Assembly: GCA_033762255.1 (NCBI GenBank)
Contig: JANRLT010000006.1
Location: forward strand, 62,001-126,000
Source of the DNA: Pirellulales bacterium
Lineage (GTDB): Bacteria > Planctomycetota > Planctomycetia > Pirellulales > JALHPA01
Direction of reading: 5' to 3'
Length of the DNA stretch: 64,000 bases
Shown piece by piece: positions 26,544 through 35,690 of the stretch. The notes below the pieces were generated by a model. It was given only the letters and a program-made list of their open reading frames with translations. It had not been told where the DNA came from and made no database searches. Every line of letters begins with the position of its first letter. Within the stretch, counting starts at the first letter, position 1. A program made the position numbers and the translations under genes.

Positions 26544-27287
26544 TTAAAAATGAATAAGCATTTCCGCCGCTGACTTATCCAAAAATAGTTCACACCTAGC
26601 GTGCCTTTGCAAAATACTGGCCGGGACATCCGGGGTGATTGGCCCCTCGACCGCCCGCGCGACCGCGACGGCTTTGCGTTGGTCGGGAACGGTGCAAATG
26701 ATCTCCCGGCTGGACAGAATTTGCCGCACGGACATGCTGATGGCACGGCGGGGAACATCGTCCAGCGTGGCAAACCAGCCTTCTCCCAACTGCTGGCGAC
26801 GGCAGGCCTCGTCCAGATTTACCACCAAATAAGGGTCCGTCGCGTCAAAGTCCGCCGGCGGATCATTAAACGCCAGATGCCCATTCTCGCCGATGCCCAC
26901 AAACGCCACATCAATGGGCGTGTCGCGCAGGATCGCGCCGACACGCTGGCACTCGGTCTGGGGGTCGCGGTCACCGTGCAGATAATGAAAGTCCGCCAGC
27001 GGCAAGGGAAGTTTACTAACAAACCTCCGCCACAGATACAGCCGAAACGAGGCCGGATGCGTGATCGGCAGGCCGATATACTCGTCCAGATGAAAAGCCG
27101 TGACGCGCGACCAGTCCAGGTCTGGCTGCGCGACCAGGTTTTCCAGCATTTCAAATTGCGACGCGCCGGTGGCGACAATAATCGCCGCCGCGCCGCGCTC
27201 GGCGATTGCCGTGCGGATCAGGCTGGCTCCGGCCGCGGCGGCCGCCCGCCCCAGGGTCGGTTTGTCGGGATGGATGTGGATTTGCAT
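26544..27287 (-). CDS. nagB: glucosamine-6-phosphate deaminase family protein
   Basis: 247 residues. [17 protein letters not shown] holds the catalytic Asp (D68), and [15 protein letters not shown] holds the ring-opening His (H137). The E. coli enzyme has Asp and Glu where this protein has N135 and D142; the Asn form also occurs in related deaminases, so activity is still likely. The reaction is glucosamine 6-phosphate to fructose 6-phosphate plus ammonia, feeding amino sugars into glycolysis. It lies downstream of galT, GH57 and trpD on the same strand but after a 156-bp repeat-bearing gap, so co-transcription is uncertain. Confidence 0.85.
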   Translation of the reverse strand: MQIHIHPDKPTLGRAAAAAGASLIRTAIAERGAAAIIVATGASQFEMLENLVAQPDLDWSRVTAFHLDEYIGLPITHPASFRLYLWRRFVSKLPLPLADFHYLHGDRDPQTECQRVGAILRDTPIDVAFVGIGENGHLAFNDPPADFDATDPYLVVNLDEACRRQQLGEGWFATLDDVPRRAISMSVRQILSSREIICTVPDQRKAVAVARAVEGPITPDVPASILQRHARCELFLDKSAAEMLIHF

Positions 27288-27321
27288 GGCGCAAAAAAGA
27301 GAGTTTTAAAATACAAATTTA

Positions 27322-27440
27322 ATCACGGAGAATTGGAGGAGTCACGGAGAAGCATTTAATAAAAATTCAGTAAAGGAATTACCAGTCCATAATTTTAAAT
27401 TTCAAATTTGACATTACAAATCTTGCATTTCAAATTTGAT
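27322..27440. repeat. family G copy (inverted) plus AT-rich repeat
   Basis: CACGGAGAATTGGAGGAG followed by TCACGGAGAAGCATTTA is the inverted form of the sequences near 13096 and 19930. It is followed by ATTTCAAATTTGA repeats (about 27400 and 27428). It fills the gap between trpD and nagB. Confidence 0.5.
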
Positions 27441-27443
27441 TTT

Positions 27444-28469
27444 TCAGGTCTGGCTCTGCTCCGCCAACTTTGCCAAGAGCGTCTTTGCCGCGCCGCTGGC
27501 TATTGCCCGCTCTGCCCGCGCTGCGCATACGCGCGGGTCCGTCGCCGCGCCCGCCGTCCATAGTCCCGCGGCGGCGTTGAGAATCACAATCTCGCGTGGC
27601 GGGCCGGGTTCGTTGTCCAGCACGCGGTGGATGAGCGCCGCGCTGTCAGCGGGATCGTTGATTAACAGGCTGTCAAGCGGACTTTCTTGCAAGCCAAAAT
27701 CGGCGGGCGACCAGGTGAATTCGGTTATCTGGCCATCTTGCACGAGCGAGACATCTGTCGCGCCGGCCAGGGTCACTTCGTCCAGTCCGTCCCGCCCACT
27801 GACCACCACTGACCGCCGCGTTCCCAGTTGGGCCAGCGCGCCGGCCAAAAGCGGTCTGTACGCCGGCTTTCCCACGCCTAGCAGTTGGCAAGGAGCGCTG
27901 GCGGGATTGGCCAATGGCCCCAGCAGATTAAAGATGGTCGGCACGCCCAGGGCGCGGCGGACGTCGGCGACGCGTTTCATCGCGGGGTGGTAGAGCGGGG
28001 CAAAACAAAAGCCGATTCCCAGTTCGGCCAGGCAGCGTTCGATAACAGGGAGGTCGGCCGAGATATTGACGCCCAGCGCGGTAAGGACGTCGGCGGAACC
28101 GCTTTTGCTGCTGATGCCGCGGTTGCCATGTTTGGCCACGGGGACGCCGGCAGCGGCGGCAACGAGCGCGGCGGCGGTGCTAATGTTAAAAGTCCGCGCG
28201 CCATCTCCGCCGGTGCCGCACGTGTCCAGGAATGTCGCGTGGGGGGAGCGGATCGCCCGCATGTGCCGCCGCAGGGCCATGGCGGCGCCGGCGATTTCAT
28301 CGGCGGTTTCCCCTTTGTTCCGGAGGGCTAGTAGAAATTCTCCGATCTGTTCGTCGGGAATGTCGCCGCGCATGATGGCGTCCAGGGCCTGATCCGCTGT
28401 TTCAATAGACAGCGCCTGCCCCGCGATGAGATTCTGACACAACTCGGTCCAATGCTGGATGTTATTCAT
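27444..28469 (-). CDS. trpD: anthranilate phosphoribosyltransferase
   Basis: 341 residues, the usual length. The PRPP-binding glycine loop DTCGTGGDGARTFNIST lies at about 82-98, KHGNRGISSKSGSADVL follows at about 118, and the C-terminal DEVTLAGATDVSLVQDG segment is intact. It transfers phosphoribose from PRPP to anthranilate in tryptophan synthesis. It sits between a GH57 gene (30 bp upstream) and nagB rather than with other trp genes, an unusual placement. Confidence 0.95.
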   Translation of the reverse strand: MNNIQHWTELCQNLIAGQALSIETADQALDAIMRGDIPDEQIGEFLLALRNKGETADEIAGAAMALRRHMRAIRSPHATFLDTCGTGGDGARTFNISTAAALVAAAAGVPVAKHGNRGISSKSGSADVLTALGVNISADLPVIERCLAELGIGFCFAPLYHPAMKRVADVRRALGVPTIFNLLGPLANPASAPCQLLGVGKPAYRPLLAGALAQLGTRRSVVVSGRDGLDEVTLAGATDVSLVQDGQITEFTWSPADFGLQESPLDSLLINDPADSAALIHRVLDNEPGPPREIVILNAAAGLWTAGAATDPRVCAARAERAIASGAAKTLLAKLAEQSQT

Positions 28470-28499
28470 CGGCGCGGAATTTCAATTGAAAAATCCCCC

Positions 28500-30665
28500 T
28501 TACCCCACGCCTACCATGCTGGCCGCCGGTTGGTGGGCTTCGGCCAGCGCCGTGTCCGCCGTCAGCCGCAGGGTGATGCTCCATTTGCCTTGGGCGTCCC
28601 CGGTCACATGCCAGTGCGGGACCACCGCCACCGATTGATGCACCAGTTCAAAGCCCCCCTCGCTTTGACTGACCGTTTGCACCGGGTACGTCCAAAGATG
28701 CGTGGGTTGCGAAAAAGCCAAGCCGACGTCGATTCCCAGCCACTCATCGACCAGGCTCAGCTCCGTTTGTTGGCGTAGGTCCAGGCTGGTCCCCAGGTCT
28801 CCTAGTCGTTGGCGGCTGGCGTCTAAAAAGTAACGGTCGCTGGCGCCGCCGGGTAGTCCGGCAAAATTAAATTCCACGGCAAAGTGAAACGTGCGGCCGG
28901 GGGGAAGACCTTCGATCAAGTAGCCAATCTCGAATGCGGAATGACCCGCCTCCAGGGTGATCCCCTTGGTAATCCGTAGCGGCACACCCCAGGCGTTCCC
29001 CGCGCGGGTCATCTGCACCTGAATGCGTCCCGGATTGCGGCGAATTTTGGCCTCGTAGCCACCATGCAAAAAGTCCCCCCGCTCCATCGCTTGGCTGGCG
29101 GCAATTGTAGTCAACGACACATCGTCATCATAAAAGTGGTCCAGCAGGCTTTTGCGCTCATAGGCGTCATACTGGGTGACGCGATGTTCCAACCCGGCTT
29201 GCTTGAATTTGACCGGCGCGTTGGCGTCAATGACGCTTCCGCCGGCGGCGTTGGGACCGGCTAGCACGCGTTGGTGGTAGGCCTCGGGCCGACGGGTCAG
29301 CGTGGCCAATAGATTATGTCGGATCGCGCGGACATCCAGTTCGTAGATTTGGCCGCCGCGGGCCGGGGCAATGAGCGCCAGCAATTTATCATTTGCCAGC
29401 CGGACTTCGGGCCGACCGTCAAAGTTGTAATCGTCGCTCGTCGCTTCCACCCAGGGATGGCGGCGGTTTTCCGCCTGATCGAGCAGGTTTTCGGCCTGGA
29501 TCAGATGTTCGTAAATGGCATTGCGCAGATGGGGCAGATAAATTCCGCCAAACGCGCCATGCCAGTAGGGGCAATTGCACTGGCCGCGATACAGTTCGGT
29601 TCGCGCCTGGCGAATCAGGCCCTGGTCAGCGCCATTGGCAACCGCTTCTTGCAGGCGTTTGCTAATCAGCATCATGCGGGCATACATTTCGTTCGCTTCG
29701 GGGTATCGGACCTTAAAGTTGCGCCAAAAACCCCCGCGCATAAAATGCGACAGCGTGGGCCAACGGGGATCATCGCGCAGCGACGCCCGCGCTCCTTCGT
29801 ATTGGATCAGTTGTTCGGGGGGCAACACCCATTCTGTCATTTCGCGGTAGCTTCCCTCGGGTAGATAGACAGTCCCCTGGGGTGGGACGCTGTCGATCAG
29901 TTCGCTGGGGAGTGTCAGTTGGATCCAGGGATTTTGGGCGAATTGCTCAAATAATTGCGCCAGCCAGCCGCCGGGTTGCACGGTGTGGCCGGTATCGGGC
30001 CATACGCCAAATTTCTCGCCATCATCGGCAAACAGCGCCGCGCAGCCCGGCGCGCGGTGCGATAAATCGCGCAGATAGTCGATCGCCTGGTAAACCGCGC
30101 CAAACGGGATGATATAACGCAAAGGCTCGCTCCCCGGCAGGACGCGCAAAGTGCGGCCGTCATCCTCGGTCAGATAATATCCATGCAATTGATCGGGTCG
30201 TAACCCGGCGTTTTTAAAGTGTGAATCATCCAGAATAATGTAATCGACCCCCGCCTCGATCAGGTCGCCGGTCATCGACTGTTCCCAGACCCGCTCGGGA
30301 ATCCACATGCCGCGGACGGTGGCTCCCAAGCGGGTTTCCAGCCATTCGCGAAATGTGCGGATCTGCCCCACGCGGTCGCGGGGGGAAATCATCGACAGGA
30401 TCGGCTCATAAAACGCGCCGCCGATAATTTCGATCCGGTTGGCCGCCACATAGCGGGCCAGCCGATCCAGGTATTCGGGATGATGCGCGTCCAGCCACTC
30501 CATCAGCGGTCCGCTGGTGTGCAAGCCGACCCGCAACTGGGGATACTGATCCAATAGATCCAAAAACGGCCGGTAGCTGTCCTGATATGCCTGTTCAAAG
30601 ACATGGTCAAAGTTGCCAATCGGTTGATGGTCGTGCAAGACAAAGAGCAGGCGCAGGGAGTTCAT
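28500..30665 (-). CDS. GH57 alpha-glucan enzyme, 4-alpha-glucanotransferase-like
   Basis: 721 residues from ATG 30665. GH57 conserved regions are easy to place: HDHQP at 11-15, GAFYEPILS at 83-91, MWIPERVWE with the nucleophile E124, and LFADDGEKFG with the acid/base D214. These positions agree with the Thermococcus litoralis 4-alpha-glucanotransferase (E123, D214). The C-terminal half is beta-rich with the look of DUF1925/DUF1926 (ARGGQIYELDVRAIRHNLLATLTRRPEAYH), as in that enzyme. It probably rearranges or hydrolyses cytosolic glycogen-type glucan. It is 23 bp downstream of galT, implying an operon. Confidence 0.9.
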   Translation of the reverse strand: MNSLRLLFVLHDHQPIGNFDHVFEQAYQDSYRPFLDLLDQYPQLRVGLHTSGPLMEWLDAHHPEYLDRLARYVAANRIEIIGGAFYEPILSMISPRDRVGQIRTFREWLETRLGATVRGMWIPERVWEQSMTGDLIEAGVDYIILDDSHFKNAGLRPDQLHGYYLTEDDGRTLRVLPGSEPLRYIIPFGAVYQAIDYLRDLSHRAPGCAALFADDGEKFGVWPDTGHTVQPGGWLAQLFEQFAQNPWIQLTLPSELIDSVPPQGTVYLPEGSYREMTEWVLPPEQLIQYEGARASLRDDPRWPTLSHFMRGGFWRNFKVRYPEANEMYARMMLISKRLQEAVANGADQGLIRQARTELYRGQCNCPYWHGAFGGIYLPHLRNAIYEHLIQAENLLDQAENRRHPWVEATSDDYNFDGRPEVRLANDKLLALIAPARGGQIYELDVRAIRHNLLATLTRRPEAYHQRVLAGPNAAGGSVIDANAPVKFKQAGLEHRVTQYDAYERKSLLDHFYDDDVSLTTIAASQAMERGDFLHGGYEAKIRRNPGRIQVQMTRAGNAWGVPLRITKGITLEAGHSAFEIGYLIEGLPPGRTFHFAVEFNFAGLPGGASDRYFLDASRQRLGDLGTSLDLRQQTELSLVDEWLGIDVGLAFSQPTHLWTYPVQTVSQSEGGFELVHQSVAVVPHWHVTGDAQGKWSITLRLTADTALAEAHQPAASMVGVG

Positions 30666-30688
30666 TTGATGCAATTAAGAATTAAAAA

Positions 30689-31702
30689 TTACGAATTAAA
30701 ATGGACTGGGAAAGCTGTGAACATTCGTCGCAATTCAGCGGCCGCGGATTCGGCGCCGACGGTATTAATATAATAACCGCTGGACCACTCAAAACCGGCC
30801 TGGATAGTTGTGCGCGGAATAACCTCTATATGCCAGTGATAGTGTGCCAACGGCAAACTGTCAAACGGCCCGCTGTGAATCCACCAATTCCACGCCGCTT
30901 GGCCAAAAATCCGCTCATATGCGACTAAAATTTGTCCAATCAAATTCGCCAAATCGGCAAGGTCGCCGTGAGCCGCAAACTCAAAATGACTGTTATGCCG
31001 TTTGGGTAAAATCCAAATTTCATACGGGACACGTCCCGCCGCGGGACAAAGCGCGACAAAATTCGCGCTCTCCGACACCCAGCGATCACCTGCCGCTTCA
31101 CCGGACGCCAGCAATTCGCAGAAGGGACATTGACCTGTTAAGGCGTGACGCTCGGCGGCGGCGAACAGCTCTTGGCGGGGTATGAGTGGAACGGCGGGGA
31201 GTGCCAATAACTGGCAATGCAGATGCGCGATTGACGCTCCCGCCGCCGCGCCGCAATTTTGAAAAGCGGCCAACCACTTCCACGGGGCAGTGCCGTTAGC
31301 CGCTCCCTTCCGCAATTCGCCATACCGCCGCCAGAGCGCGGTTAATGTCAATTCCCATTGCAATAAGCTGAGGCCCGTGGCCGTGGTCACATGTTCGGGA
31401 CAACAGACAAGGACCTCGTGTTGGCCCGTATCTCCGCGCGCGGCGGGGTAACGATTGGGGATTAGCCGCGTCAGCCAACCTGGCATGTCGACGGCGGAGC
31501 CCGCGGGTCGGTCGGCCCAGACTTCGGGCGGTGTCGCGGATTCGTTTCCCGGACAAAAAGGGCAGGGGGGTTCTATTGGATTTTCAAATGCATTGCCGGG
31601 GATTCCGCTCAACAGTGCTTGCGGCCGCGCCGCGCGCTCTTCCGCCACCAGCACCGTATGGGGCAAGAGCCAACCAGGCTGGGTGAATGGTTCGGGTGGC
31701 AT
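30689..31702 (-). CDS. galT: galactose-1-phosphate uridylyltransferase
   Basis: 337 residues from ATG 31702; a TTG at 31714 is an alternative. There are two zinc-binding CxxC motifs, PCPFCPGNE near residue 47 and QCPFCELL in the second half. The active-site HxHxQ is HLHCQ in SIAHLHCQLLALP, whose second His is the uridylylated nucleophile. The reaction exchanges UMP between UDP-glucose and galactose 1-phosphate in the Leloir pathway. Bacterial GalT proteins next to GH57 genes are common, and may act on glucose 1-phosphate/UDP-glucose in glycogen turnover rather than on galactose alone (inference). Confidence 0.9.
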   Translation of the reverse strand: MPPEPFTQPGWLLPHTVLVAEERAARPQALLSGIPGNAFENPIEPPCPFCPGNESATPPEVWADRPAGSAVDMPGWLTRLIPNRYPAARGDTGQHEVLVCCPEHVTTATGLSLLQWELTLTALWRRYGELRKGAANGTAPWKWLAAFQNCGAAAGASIAHLHCQLLALPAVPLIPRQELFAAAERHALTGQCPFCELLASGEAAGDRWVSESANFVALCPAAGRVPYEIWILPKRHNSHFEFAAHGDLADLANLIGQILVAYERIFGQAAWNWWIHSGPFDSLPLAHYHWHIEVIPRTTIQAGFEWSSGYYINTVGAESAAAELRRMFTAFPVHFNS

Positions 31703-31799
31703 AGGTTTTACCAAAAAATCTTTATCGCGGGCTTTATCTAGAATAACCGAATCGCGATGTAATTAAATCTACGCAAAGTTGCGAGTAAGACATCTTAGT

Positions 31800-31889
31800 G
31801 GGCCAAAGGCCCAACCTGTCTCAGCCTAGGGCAAGCGCAGCGTCGCCCTAGGTTTATGGCAAGAAAAAAGTGGAAGGGCCAACGGCCCG
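31800..31889. repeat. palindromic repeat family B, copy 2 (inverted)
   Basis: Reverse-oriented relative of 20481-20571, with GGGCCAAAGGCCC, CCTAGGGCAAGCGCAGCG and AAGGGCCAACGGCCCG. It lies upstream of pepF; copy 3 lies downstream in the opposite orientation. The remaining 31703-32150 gap contains nothing else recognised. Confidence 0.75.
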
Positions 31890-32150
31890 ATTCATCAAAT
31901 TTGGCTGACAGCAGTTTATCCGCCTCTCTCTTGGGTTGCGGATTGAATTGCCACACCACGTTTCATCAGTGCTTAATCGTGGCCCAATATGATTTCCTGG
32001 TGTGGACGAAGTTGATGAAATGGCATGTCGCGCCTTATCCTGCGAAATTATTAACTCCTCCCGCTTTCCTGTCTGCCCCAATCGCCGTCAGCGTGCTAAA
32101 ATTCCCTGCTGCCGTAGCTTACCAGACAGCCCCCCACTAGAGATTCTTCC

Positions 32151-33950
32151 ATGCCTGTCAAATCGCTTCCTCCCCGCGATAAAGTCAAACCCGCCGATGC
32201 CTGGGATTTGACACCCCTGTTTGCCAGCGATGCCGCTTGGGAAAAAGCCTTTCGCAAATGGGTGGCGCTCATTCCCAAGTACCAGGAATTTGCCGGCAAG
32301 CTCGGCGATAGCGCCCAACAACTGGCCAGCTTTTTGGACTTTGATAACGAATTTGAACGTCTGGGTGAGCGGCTATCGACTTATGCGTTTCTGAAAACAA
32401 CCGAAGACCAGGCCAATAGTAAGTATCAGGAGCTACTGGGACGGTATCGCCATGCCGCCAGCCAGGCGGGCCAGGCGGGAAGCTTTTTTCGGCCAGAATT
32501 GATGGCCATACCCGCGGCAAAGATGCAAAAATTCCTTAAGTCCGCGGAGTTGGCCCCGCACTTGATCAGCCTCAATCGTATCCTGCGGTACAAGGCCCAT
32601 ACGCTGACGCCGGGGGAGGAAAAGTTATTGGCGATGCAGGCGGAAATGTCGGAAACGCCGAACTTGGTCTTTCGCCAATTAAATGACACGGATCTCAAAT
32701 TTGGCGTGGTGGAAAACGAGCGCGGACAAAAGATAGAGCTCAGCAGCGCGACGTTTATGAATTTTTTGTACTCGCCAGCGCGGAAGGTGCGGGAGACGGC
32801 GTTTCACCAGTTTTACGAGGAATACGCCGCGCATGCCAACACGCTGGCCGCCACGTTATCCGGATCGATCCAGCGGGATGTCTATTATGCCAAGGCCCGG
32901 AATTTTCCTTCCGCGCTGGAGAATGCCTTATTTCCGGACAAAGTGCCGCTGGCCGTGTATGACAACCTGATCGCGGCCGTCCGACGGCATCTCCCCGCGC
33001 TGCATCATTATTACGAGGTGCGGCGGCGGCGGATGAAGCTCAAGGCCATCCATCACTACGACACGTATGTCCCCATCCTGGCCGAACGCCAAACCAAGCA
33101 CACCTGGCAGCAGGCGGTGCAAGTGATTTTAAGCTCGCTCAAGCCCCTGGGGAGCGAATATTGCGGTGTCCTGGAAAAAGGCCTGAATAACGGTTGGTGC
33201 GACCGCTATCCCAATCGGGGCAAGCAAAGCGGCGCGTTTAGCTGCGGCTCGTTCGATGGTCCACCGTACATTCTGATGAATTATCAGCCCGAGGTGCTGG
33301 ATCAGGTCTTTACCCTGGCGCATGAGGCGGGGCACTCGATGCACTCGTTCTACTCCGCTAAGCATCAGCCGTTTCAGTATTACAACTACACGATCTTTGT
33401 GGCGGAGGTCGCCAGCACGTTTAATGAGCAATTGCTGGGACGAATGATGTTGGATCAGGCCACCGATGACGCGCAGCGGGCTTATTTGCTCAATCGCGAA
33501 ATTGACGCCATACGCGGCACCATCTTTCGCCAAACGATGTTTGCCGAATTTGAAAAGTCCACCCATGCCCTGGCGGAGGCGGGCGAAACGCTCACGCTGG
33601 ACCGGCTGCGGGGGACCTATCGCGAATTGCTGGACGCGTACTTTGGGCCAAAGTTTGCCATTGATGATTGCTTATCGCTGGAATGCCTGCGGATTCCCCA
33701 CTTTTATCGAGCATTTTATGTCTACAAGTACGCCACCGGCTTGGCGGCCTCGATTGCGCTCTCGGAAAAAGTCTTGGCTGGAGGCAAAGCGGAGTTGGAC
33801 GCGTATTTGGGCTTTCTCAAGGGAGGGTGCTCGCGGGACCCGCTGGAGCTACTCCGCGGAGCAGGGGTTGATATGGAACAGGCAGGCCCCGTCGATACCG
33901 CCTTGGCCCGGTTTGAAAAATTGGTCGACGAGCTGGATGAATTGTTATAA
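32151..33950 (+). CDS. pepF: oligoendopeptidase F (M3 family)
   Basis: 599 residues, the usual PepF length. The N-terminal helical region (AWDLTPLFASDAAWEKAF) is standard. The zinc site is AHEAGHSMHSFYSA near residue 390 with the downstream Glu in FVAEVASTFNEQLL, the M3 signature. SGAFSCGSFDGPPYILMNY before it is also typical. It hydrolyses short peptides in the cytosol with no signal peptide. It is flanked by inverted copies of repeat family B at 31800 and 34054, and no operon partner is present. Confidence 0.95.
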   Translation: MPVKSLPPRDKVKPADAWDLTPLFASDAAWEKAFRKWVALIPKYQEFAGKLGDSAQQLASFLDFDNEFERLGERLSTYAFLKTTEDQANSKYQELLGRYRHAASQAGQAGSFFRPELMAIPAAKMQKFLKSAELAPHLISLNRILRYKAHTLTPGEEKLLAMQAEMSETPNLVFRQLNDTDLKFGVVENERGQKIELSSATFMNFLYSPARKVRETAFHQFYEEYAAHANTLAATLSGSIQRDVYYAKARNFPSALENALFPDKVPLAVYDNLIAAVRRHLPALHHYYEVRRRRMKLKAIHHYDTYVPILAERQTKHTWQQAVQVILSSLKPLGSEYCGVLEKGLNNGWCDRYPNRGKQSGAFSCGSFDGPPYILMNYQPEVLDQVFTLAHEAGHSMHSFYSAKHQPFQYYNYTIFVAEVASTFNEQLLGRMMLDQATDDAQRAYLLNREIDAIRGTIFRQTMFAEFEKSTHALAEAGETLTLDRLRGTYRELLDAYFGPKFAIDDCLSLECLRIPHFYRAFYVYKYATGLAASIALSEKVLAGGKAELDAYLGFLKGGCSRDPLELLRGAGVDMEQAGPVDTALARFEKLVDELDELL

Positions 33951-34053
33951 GTTTGCGAAATTTTGTGTGAGTAGAAGTACCCGGATTTTCGTAGTTCGGG
34001 CTTTAGCCCGACACCCAGAGGAGTGTTGAATCGTTGGTCGAAGCGGATGAATC

Positions 34054-34170
34054 GGACCGTTGGCCCTTCCTTTTGAAATGCGCTGTTAACCTAGGGCGAC
34101 GCTGCGCTGGCCCTAGGCTGGGATAGGTCGGGCCTTTGGCCCGCAGAGAAACAAACGCCTTTGGCCCGCA
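34054..34170. repeat. palindromic repeat family B, copy 3
   Basis: GGACCGTTGGCCCTTCC, CCTAGGGCGACGCTGCGC and GGGCCTTTGGCCCGC, followed by a second partial CCTTTGGCCCGCA (34158-34170) that looks like a local duplication. It follows pepF. The rest of 33951-34380 is unremarkable. Confidence 0.75.
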
Positions 34171-34380
34171 AATATTTAGTCAACCAATTATCTTTGCACC
34201 TTGCGAAGATTTTGAAAGGTTAGTAGTACGGTATTCTGCGATTCCGCGGGGCACGGGAGGCGATTTTGCGAATCTAGTTAAATATTGCCATTTCTTACGG
34301 TACTTTGCTTGTCAGGTATGCCTCGTATTGAATAAAACCAAATTCCAAACTCCATAAATCAAACACCCAGCCCCCCCACC

Positions 34381-35244
34381 ATGTCCACCACCCGTCAACT
34401 TATCCGTGTCGGTCATAGCCCCGATCCCGACGACGCATTCATGTTTCATGCCCTGACCAATGGCAAGGTCGATACCGGCCCGTATGAATTTCGCCATGAA
34501 TTGGTCGATATCGAAACGCTCAACCGCCGCGCGTTTGCGGGCGAACTGGAACTTACCGCCCTTAGCCTGCATGCCTACGCCCATTTACACCAGATTTATG
34601 TCCTCTGCCCCTGCGGCGCCAGCATGGGTGACAATTACGGCCCGATGGTGGTCGCCCGCCAAAAATTTGACCGGGATTCCCTGCGCGGCAAGACCATCGC
34701 TGTCCCCGGGACGCTAACGACCGCGTATCTGGCCCTGCGCTTGTGGCTGGGGCGGGATTTTCAGGAGGTGGTCGTCCCCTTTGACCAGATTATCCCCGCA
34801 CTCTTGGCGGGCGAATACCAGGGAACGCCCCTGGACGCCGGGCTGATTATTCATGAGGGACAACTGACTTACGCTGATGACGGCCTGCAACTAGCCGTGG
34901 ACCTGGGTGTGTGGTGGCAAGCCGAAACCGGCCTCCCCCTGCCGCTAGGGGCCAACGGCATCCGCCGCGACCTGGGCCTCCCCACGATGATCGCCGTGAC
35001 CAAGCTCCTCAAGCAAAGTATCGAATATGGACTGAAAAACCGGGCCGAGGCCCTGGATTATGCCATTCAGTGGGGGCGTGACCTGGATCGGCCCCGTGCC
35101 GACAAGTTTGTGGGGATGTATGTGAATGACTGGACGCTGGATTTTGGAACGCGGGGGAGGGAGGCGATCCGGGTGTTGCTAGATAGGGGATTTACCGAAG
35201 GTGTGATCCCCCAACGGGTTACGCCGGAATTTGTAGATTATTAG
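34381..35244 (+). CDS. mqnD: menaquinone biosynthesis protein MqnD
   Basis: 287 residues. The start GHSPDPDDAFMFHAL is the family signature, followed by IETLNRRAFAGELELTALSLHAY, GDNYGPMVVAR and KTIAVPGTLTTAYLALRL. MqnD has the periplasmic-binding-protein-like fold but is a cytosolic enzyme of the futalosine route, converting cyclic dehypoxanthinyl futalosine to 1,4-dihydroxy-6-naphthoate. Its presence implies the futalosine pathway for menaquinone in this organism. No other mqn gene is in the window. Confidence 0.9.
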   Translation: MSTTRQLIRVGHSPDPDDAFMFHALTNGKVDTGPYEFRHELVDIETLNRRAFAGELELTALSLHAYAHLHQIYVLCPCGASMGDNYGPMVVARQKFDRDSLRGKTIAVPGTLTTAYLALRLWLGRDFQEVVVPFDQIIPALLAGEYQGTPLDAGLIIHEGQLTYADDGLQLAVDLGVWWQAETGLPLPLGANGIRRDLGLPTMIAVTKLLKQSIEYGLKNRAEALDYAIQWGRDLDRPRADKFVGMYVNDWTLDFGTRGREAIRVLLDRGFTEGVIPQRVTPEFVDY

Positions 35245-35690
35245 GCTGTAGCGGCGACTTTTAGTCGCCGAAACTGTTTAGTCGCCAAACTTGTTCGCAA
35301 GACTTTAAATCCCTCTGAAGCCTTATTTTCTCTCAGCTTAAAGCCCAGGCTGGCGTAAGCCGTCCACCCGAACTGTCAATTATTAATTCTTAATTTTTAA
35401 TTATTAATTCTAAACACTGGCATTCCCCGCAATATTCCGAAATAATAAAATTTGGAACAGAGAATCTCATCTGATTTGGGCCAGAGAGCGATCGGAGCCG
35501 TGGCAAGCTAGACCGTCGCTCGACTTTTGTGGCAGGCGGAAATCAAACTCGATTTTGGGATTGCGCACGCCTATACTGGAAGTTGGCGGAAGTTTTTCTT
35601 TTCTGGCTCGGCTTTTTTCGCGATAGCATTGCAAATTTGGCAATTTTGCACCGCACTTTTTGCACAGCGTTTTTGAATAAGGATTCTGTC
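35245..35690. other. intergenic region with a hairpin and AT-rich repeat
   Basis: A perfect 8-bp hairpin, CGGCGACT-TTT-AGTCGCCG (35252-35270), lies just after mqnD and resembles the family at 19819/19891; it lacks a T run. An AATTATTAATTCTTAATTTT scrap lies near 35378. No gene is seen: the open frame from 35529 to 35690 is the unlikely upstream extension of the DUF1559 gene. Confidence 0.45.
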
